Origin: a virus
Length of the DNA stretch: 25,138 nt
Reading direction: 5' to 3' (one strand)
IMG/VR virus record: IMGVR_UViG_3300048063_000406
Location: 1 to 25,138 of that record
Both the position numbers and the translations under genes were made by a program. The notes under the pieces are model-generated. The model did not search any database, had not been told where the DNA came from, and saw only the letters and a program-made list of their open reading frames with translations. Of the stretch, positions 9,528-17,300 are shown piece by piece. Each line of letters opens with the position of its first letter. Position 1 is the stretch's first letter.

Positions 9528-9563
9528 ACTCGGATTCAGTCTTACTATACAGGCACTAGTGCT

Positions 9564-11330
9564 ATGGCAGCTATTATTTCAGAAAAATTTAGAATCTTCA
9601 ATGCGAAGCAATTTCTAGAATCTTTATCAGAAGGTACGAACGATGCAGACGCAGCGCGTACCCGAATGTATTTCTTCGTTGGAAGATCTTCTAGGTGGGA
9701 TGCTTACTTAGAAATTTTTAATGTAAGTGGAACATTTCAAGTTGGAGAAACTGTAAGCGGTGGTGGATGGAGTGGTGTAGTTGCTGCTGTATATTCCAAC
9801 AGTTTACTACTTAATACCGTTCTACCAACTCCAACTACAACTCCGTCATTCGGAACTACTATTACTGGTGGAACTAGTGGTGCTACTTCTAAGAGTGGCA
9901 CATATAGGTATGGTACTGAAGATGTACCTCCAATGCCATTAGATAATTTTTCTGAAAAAAGATCTGTATACGAAGAACTCATTGCTGCCAAGAGAGTTAC
10001 TGGTCCTTTTGCTCGTCTTGTAGTTCCCCGTTATAACTGGAACCTTGCGCTGAATCCAAAGTTTGATATGTATCGTCCAAATTATTCTCCAACACCAGGT
10101 GGTGGTGGAGCTATTGGCGTTGAAACTGCACTAGGGTCTTCTTCACTATCTAATTCAAAGTTTTATGTAATGAACGCTTCATACGAAGTGTTTAAGTGTT
10201 TGTATAACGGCGAATCTCCAACGAATCCAACAGGACAAAACGCTACATACGAACCAAAATCTCAACCAAGTGCTGGTCAAGGCACATTTGATGCTGGTAC
10301 TGGTATCTACACGGAACCAGCAGCAACTGCTGGTTATGTTTGGAAGCACATGTTTACACTTCCCACAAGTGATGTTCTTGCATTCCTTTCTTCAGACTTC
10401 ATGCCTATTGCCTCAGTATCTGATACATCAAGAACTGCAGTTGAAGCACTTGCAGTTGATGGATCTATTAATGTATCAGTAATTCGTGATGCAGGAACTG
10501 CACTACCTGCTTCCACTACATTATATACTGCTGTTCAGGGTGATGGCACTGGAGCAATTGTTAAATTTGAAACTAATGGTGCCGGAACTATTATATCTAC
10601 GGAAATTGAGGCAAATGGTACTGGTTACTCATATGGTAATGTCATTCTAGAAACTGGATCTGTATTTACAGATAGTGGTCTCACAGCAGCTGCTGGTGCA
10701 TTTGCAGGAACTGCTTCAATTGAAGCAATTATCTCTCCAGAAGGTGGGCATGGATCACACGCAGAAGATGAATTCTTCTCTAAGCGTGTAATGACCAATA
10801 TTCGTTTGACTTATGATGAAGGACAAGGAGACTTCCCTGTAGATAACGATTTCCGTCGTATTGGTATTATTCAAGATCCTTATGAGTATGGCACTAGTAC
10901 ATTTGCATCTGCAAGCACACTTCGTGGTACAAATGTACTAAAATTAAATGGTGCGACTGCAGGTTATGTTGCAGATGAAATGATTACTCAAACTGTAACT
11001 GGAGGAACTGCAAAAGGAACTGTAGTATCTTGGGATGCAACAAACGGTATTTTGAAGTACTATCAATCAGCATCTTTGCATACTGATGGTGGTAAAATTC
11101 TAGCATTTGAATCAAATGCATCAAATGCAGTTGTTGGCAGCACTTCTTCAGCTTCGGGAACGGTTGATACTGCACAGGATGCAGTTCTTTCTGATATCTC
11201 ATTTACTGGTGGTCTTGCATCCCCAGAATTAGAACCAAACTCAGGAGAAATCGTATACATAGAGAATAGAAGAGAGATTACTAGAGCTCCCGACCAAATT
11301 GAGGACATTAAGCTAGTAATTGAATTCTGA
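9564..11330 (+). CDS. 8: Baseplate wedge protein gp8
   Basis: Homologue of T4 gp8, the dimeric wedge protein that joins gp7 and gp10 in the baseplate. The 588-residue protein has the T4 landmarks in order: SEKFRIFNAKQFLESL and MYFFVGRSSRWD at the N-terminus (T4: SKFRTEKMLNFYNS and FITFGRSEPW); VVPRYNW at about 155 (T4 VIPRRDW); F.V.NASYEVFKCL at about 200; GYVWKHMFTLP at about 260 (T4 GYVWEYLFEIP); FRRIGIIQDPYEYG at about 430 (T4 FRQISIITNPLE); and a C-terminus SGEIVYIENRREITRAPDQ, residues 560-578, against T4 SGEMIYMENRPPIIMAMDQ. It is about 250 residues longer than T4 gp8 because of three insertions, at about 49-118, 300-400 and 450-545, of the same beta modules found in both giant neighbours. 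The start is preceded by AGG at 9551-9553 with long spacing. The name is secure; the dimer and partners are assumed from T4. Confidence 0.93.
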   Translation: MAAIISEKFRIFNAKQFLESLSEGTNDADAARTRMYFFVGRSSRWDAYLEIFNVSGTFQVGETVSGGGWSGVVAAVYSNSLLLNTVLPTPTTTPSFGTTITGGTSGATSKSGTYRYGTEDVPPMPLDNFSEKRSVYEELIAAKRVTGPFARLVVPRYNWNLALNPKFDMYRPNYSPTPGGGGAIGVETALGSSSLSNSKFYVMNASYEVFKCLYNGESPTNPTGQNATYEPKSQPSAGQGTFDAGTGIYTEPAATAGYVWKHMFTLPTSDVLAFLSSDFMPIASVSDTSRTAVEALAVDGSINVSVIRDAGTALPASTTLYTAVQGDGTGAIVKFETNGAGTIISTEIEANGTGYSYGNVILETGSVFTDSGLTAAAGAFAGTASIEAIISPEGGHGSHAEDEFFSKRVMTNIRLTYDEGQGDFPVDNDFRRIGIIQDPYEYGTSTFASASTLRGTNVLKLNGATAGYVADEMITQTVTGGTAKGTVVSWDATNGILKYYQSASLHTDGGKILAFESNASNAVVGSTSSASGTVDTAQDAVLSDISFTGGLASPELEPNSGEIVYIENRREITRAPDQIEDIKLVIEF

Positions 11331-11355
11331 TTAGTTGACTTAGAGATCGTGCGAG

Positions 11356-14300
11356 ATGCCCCAAAAGACTAACCTGAACGTAGCTCCATTCTACGACGAT
11401 TTTGACCAAGAGAAAAATTTCTATAAAGTTTTAATCCGTCCTGGATATTCTATTCAGGCAAGGGAGTTAACTCAGTTACAATCTATTCTACAGAATCAGA
11501 TTGAACAGTTTGGCAAGTACGCTTTTAAGCAAGGCGAACTTGTCATTCCTGGTGAGGTGGGTTTAAATACCAAACTTAACTTTGTTAAGTTGTCTTCTAT
11601 TTCAGAAATTCCTGTAAATCAGGATGGGCAAATTGTATATAAAAAATACGATGCTAGTGGTCTTAAAGGGCAAACTCTTAGAGGTTTGACCTCTGGTGTC
11701 GTAGCAACTGTTATAGAGGCATTCACGGCGTCTGAGACTGCTTCTGATGTTATCTATGTAAACTATACTAATAGTGGTGATGCAGGAAACGAAGAAACTT
11801 TCCGACAAGGTGAAACACTAGAAGTAGTAGATGGAGTTAACACACCATTATTAGTCGTTGGAACTGATGGTAGTGTTCTTCCGACAAGTATTGAAGTAAC
11901 TAATCCTGATACTTCGGAAGTTACATCCCTAGAAAGTCCCGCTATGGGATATGCTTCTGCTATAAAAGTAGAAGAAGGAATTTATTTTGTTAATGGGTAT
12001 TTTGTTAGAAATGATACTCAGTTATTAGTCATTGATCGGTATTACAATAAACCATCAGCAAAAATTGGATTTAAGATTGTTGAAAGTATTGTAACTCCAG
12101 AAGAAGATGAATCTTTATATGATAATTCTATTGGATCTAATAACTATACTGCTCCAGGAGCACATAGACTTCAAATTGTATTAAACATTGTAAAATATTC
12201 TTTATCTGAAATTACAGATAAGAATTTTATTCAACTTCTTACAGTTCGTTCGGGAGTTGTACAGAGTATTGTATCTCAAACGGACTATAATTTACTAGAA
12301 CAGACTCTTGCGAGAAGAACTTATGATGAGTCTGGAGATTATGTAGTTGATAATTTTTCATTAGATATTCGCGAATTTTATCAGGAAAATGGTAATCTGG
12401 GTGTTTATGGTCAAGATGAATTTGGATTAGTTAATGGTTTAGAATTACAAGCAGCAAAAGAAAAACTAGTTGCTAGTATTGGACCAGGAAAAGCATATAT
12501 CAAAGGGTATGAAATTGTCAATAAAGAAACTAAGTATCTTAATGTTGGCAAAGCAAGAGAAACTTTAAATAGGGAAGATATTAGACTCAATACCAAAGGT
12601 CTACCTACTTATAAAGTAACAAATACATTTGGAACGATTCCATTAAATGCAGAAGGTTCCGAACTGACTGCATATCCTAATATTTTTCTGTGTAGTAATT
12701 TTAATGATGGTAGTATTGGATCAAACAATACAGAAGGAACTAATGATTCAAAACAAACATTAAGTCGTAGAGGACAGTTTTTTGATGTAAATTCTGGTAT
12801 TAAAACCATTTACATTAATATTGATACATTCTATGCAAATACATATTCAACTTTAACGGATGCTAATTTTGAATCAGTTTTAGGAACCTTATGGTTTGTA
12901 CAAACAAGAACTGATGTTGGAGAACCATCTGTAGTAAATTCTGTAAAATCTTTAGCATTTTCAAAAGTTAATAGAATTGAAGTCAATTCAAGTACTGGAG
13001 TAACATTCTTAGAACTTACTATTACAGGAAGAAAAGATTTACTAGATTCTTATTTCTTGGAGTATGATACTTCAGCAGGATCAAATTATAGGGAAGTTTA
13101 TTTAACTGAAAATGATGCAATCAATGGTTCTACACCATTTGGAACTGTTATTGATTATAATGAAACAATCACTCCGGTAATTGGTCTTGCTAAACCAAGT
13201 AATTTTACTTTAATTGAACGAGGATCTGGATTTAATGAAGATTCAGATTCAGTAGTTTCTAAAGGCAGATTATCAAACGGTAATGCTGTATATAATACTA
13301 CATTCGGATTATCATATTTTGACCCTCAGTTCTTTACTAAAATTTTATTAGACGAAGAAATTGTTGCAGATGGTAGATTTGCATCTGGTAAGTATGTTTA
13401 TGGTTTAGAAAGCGGTGCTTATGGAGTTGTAGAAGGTCCATCCGATGGTAGATTTACAACTAATAAAACGTTGATGGTTAAGACTCTTTTCGGTAACTTT
13501 ATGTCCGGAGAGACTATTAGGGATGAAGATAACAACTCAGTGAGAGTTGCAAAAGATAATACAATTTCACATTTTGTTGTAAACAACAGAGGTTCTAATT
13601 ATGTTAATGGATCAAAATTAAGAATTGATGGTGTTGAATTTGATTCATCTAAAGTAACTTTAAGCATTGCAAGTGGTGCTATTATAAGTGCAGTTGTTTC
13701 TAACAGAGAACTATTCAAAAAAGAATATGCAAAACCTCCTGTCATCAATGTAATTCAAGGAGACGGTGGAGGTAATCCTACTGCGTCGGTGATTACACCA
13801 GTTCTTGTTAGAAATTCAGTAGTTACATATACCCCACAAAATGTTAAATCATTCTTCTGTGAGTATGGATCAGGAAATGCTAATAAATTTACTTCTGATG
13901 TAGAAGTCAATAAAGAAAAATTTGCCGAAATTACATCTATTACTAATTTTACTTTTAGTGGCACTAAAGGAAGGAAGTATATTGAATGTAATGGATTTGG
14001 TGGAGATGCAACTAAATTTGTCAATCAAGGAGATTTGATTCAATTTTCGGATTCTACAGATACTATCATTAGATCAATTGTACAATATTCAACAAAACCA
14101 GAAGGTGTTTTAAAATCAAGAGTTTATCTTGATAGATCTTTACCACAAGATGTAAGTAATAGTAGTGTTGTTAGAGTTCGTCCTTCTATTTCAAACTTCA
14201 ATCAAGGAACGTTACTTTATAAAACTGGATCTAATCAAGTAAGTTCTATTGTAGTAGATAGCGAAGATTCAAAAATTGCTTATTTCTTAAGAAGAGATTT

Positions 14301-17300
14301 TGTTGCTACTGGTGTTGGTGGCGCAGGAGTAATTACTTTTGCTGCTCAACTCCCATTTGGAACACAAAGATTTGTTTCATTCTCAGAAGGTAATTTCTTA
14401 ATTACTGTTTTGGATCCTGGTGATGCTCCTGATATTGTAGAAGGTGATATCGTTTATGTTACACAAGATCAAGTTATAATTAAAGCATCAAGCGATTCTG
14501 CTAGTGGATTAACTTCTGGTAGTGTAATGCTAAATCTAGCAGAAACATATTTTGGATCAATTCCTAGTGGTGGTGCATATCCGACGCTAAAATTAACTGC
14601 TACATTAGAAGTAACCAAAGCAAAACCAAGATTAAAAACTGCAGTAGTCAATAAGAGAATTGTCATTGATTCCCCTGGAGACATGATCATACCTTTTAGA
14701 GGAAGTGATTATGATTCAGAGAGTCTTGCCATTTATAGTTATGCTGATGTATATAAGTTAAGATATGTCTACGAAGGATCTTCTTCTGAACCTCCAGTTG
14801 TTGATAGAAATGGAAATCTTGTCAGTGGAATAGATGTATCTAATAGATTTACATTTGACGATGGTCAGAGAGATACAGTTTATGATGTTTCTCGTATTGT
14901 ATTAAAACCAGGGTTTAATCCTCCATCTGGACAGATGGTAATTGCGTTTGATTATTTTGAACATACCAAAGGAGATTTTTGTACAGTTGATTCTTACCTC
15001 CATGAAGCAGGTGTAGGACCAGAAGAGATTCCTTCATTCAACTCACCAACGTTAGGTAAAATTTCATTAAAAGATGTTCTTGATTATAGACCTAAAGTAG
15101 ATAACGATTCTATTATCTCTGGATTCCAGGATAATGCTTTATTATCAGCTGCTAATACTAGATCTTTTACAGGAACTGGTGGAGTTATTACAAGTACTCC
15201 CGCCCCAGATTCTAATTTAGAGTTTACATTCTCATTTACTCAAACTCAATATCTTGACAGAATTGATGCATTATTCCTTAATAAAAAAGGTGAGTTTATT
15301 ATTAAAGAAGGTAACTCTTCTCTGAACCCAACAAAACCAGATTTAATTAGTGATGCAGTACCTTTGTACTATATGTACGTACCTGCATTTACACAAAGCA
15401 GTAAAGATGTAAGAATTACTCCTGTTGATAACCGTCGTTATACGATGCGTGACATCGGTAAGTTAGAGAAGCGTATTGAACGTCTTGAATATTATACACT
15501 ATTAAGTGTATTAGAACAGCAAGCATTAAATATGCAAATCATTGATGCTGCCGGTGTTAATAGATTTAAGAGTGGGTTTATCGTAGATAATTTTGAAACT
15601 CATAAAATTGGTTCATTACAATCTCTTGATTATAAGTGCTCTATTGATACTCAGCAATCTGTTATGAGACCTCAATCAAAAGAGGATTCTTTTACTTTAG
15701 TTGAGGTTAATCAGCGAGATGACCAGAGATCTATTTCTGGTTATGTTAAAAACAATGATCGTGTCACATTACCATATTCAGAATTAGAATTATTGGGTAA
15801 TAGTTTTGCTACAAAGACTATTAATCCAAATCCATTTGTTGTCCTACAGTACGTTGGTGATGCATTTGTCGGACCTAATGTAGACTCTTGGTATGATACA
15901 AGTGTTGCTCCATTGGTAAATGACAATAACACAAATCTATATTCAATTTTCTTAGCAAAAAATGAATTAAAAGATGCATTCTCAAGTATCTACAATTCAT
16001 ATAAAGTTAACTGGTTAGGTGCTAGTAGGTCGTTCTTTAATATTACATCATTCTCGGATGTTAATAGTAGCATATCAGATTCTTCTGTAACAAGTGCTTC
16101 AGTTGGAAGTTCTTCCAATATCAGTCCAGAAAATAACGAAATTGGAAAAGGTATTTCTACTAAAGGTGTTGGAAACAATGTTATCTCAACTTCTTTGTCT
16201 TTCTTTGCTAGAAGTATTCCAGTTAAATTTAACATTAATAGATTGAAACCAAATACAAATATTTCAGTCTTTATGGAGAGTAGAGATATTTCCCGTTGGG
16301 TTAATCCAGATTTTAGATATACTGGTATTGCAGGAAATTCTTTATCATCTTTTAACAGTCAAGTTAAGACTGATGAAAATGGTAATGCTAGTGGTATTAT
16401 TTTAATTCCTGCTGGTCTTCCACCTAGAGAAAATGCAACATGGACTGGTGACACCAAAACAGTTGTATATGATACTGATGCTGATGAAATGAGATTCTCA
16501 ACAGGAGTAAAGACTATTAGATTTACATCTAGTTCTACTGATGCACCTAAAGATGACGTAGATTCATACGCAGAAGTTAAGTTTTATGCAACGGGTCTTC
16601 TTCCAGAAAATCCATCTTCAATTATATCAACTACTCCTGCATTCTTTAAATCAAATGAAGGAATTCAAATTACTGATAGTAATACTGAAAATCCAATTAA
16701 ACCAAATCCACTTGCCCAAACATTTAACGTAGAAGGATTTGAAGGTGGTGTATTCGTAACTAGTTTAGATCTGTTCTTCTCAGCAAAAAGTAGTACTATT
16801 CCACTGAGAGTCTATTTGACTGATACTCAAAGTGGTAAACCAGGAAAAAATATTATTCCAGGAACTCAAAAAATTCTAAATCCAGAAACTTATTTGAGAG
16901 TTTTTGCTAGTGAAACTTTAACTATTACTAAAGATGAAAAGGTAATTGGATCTTCTTCCAATGCATCTGGTCCTATTTCAAAAGTATTTGACAAAAATAA
17001 TACCGCAGTTAATCCTTCAACAACAGGAGTATTTACTTTAACTAATGACCAAGTTTATACTTTAGTCTTAAGTAATCACAACGGTAAATTGTTTAAACCA
17101 GATGAACTTCTAGAAGTTCCATCTATAACAGAATCTAATAATACAAATAACAAAACATCAACTTTAAAAATTACCAAAGATTCCGGAAGAGTTACAGACC
17201 TAAAAGTTAAGAACACTGGATCAGATTACGATTCTGCAATCTTAACTATTGAAAGTCCTCAATTGCCGGGTGGTGGTAATTCAACTGCTACAGTTAGAGT

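Noticed and set aside
11331-11355. A promoter in the gap between gp8 and the DUF4815 gene
   Set aside because: The 25-base gap has no late octamer; the two genes are probably on one transcript.
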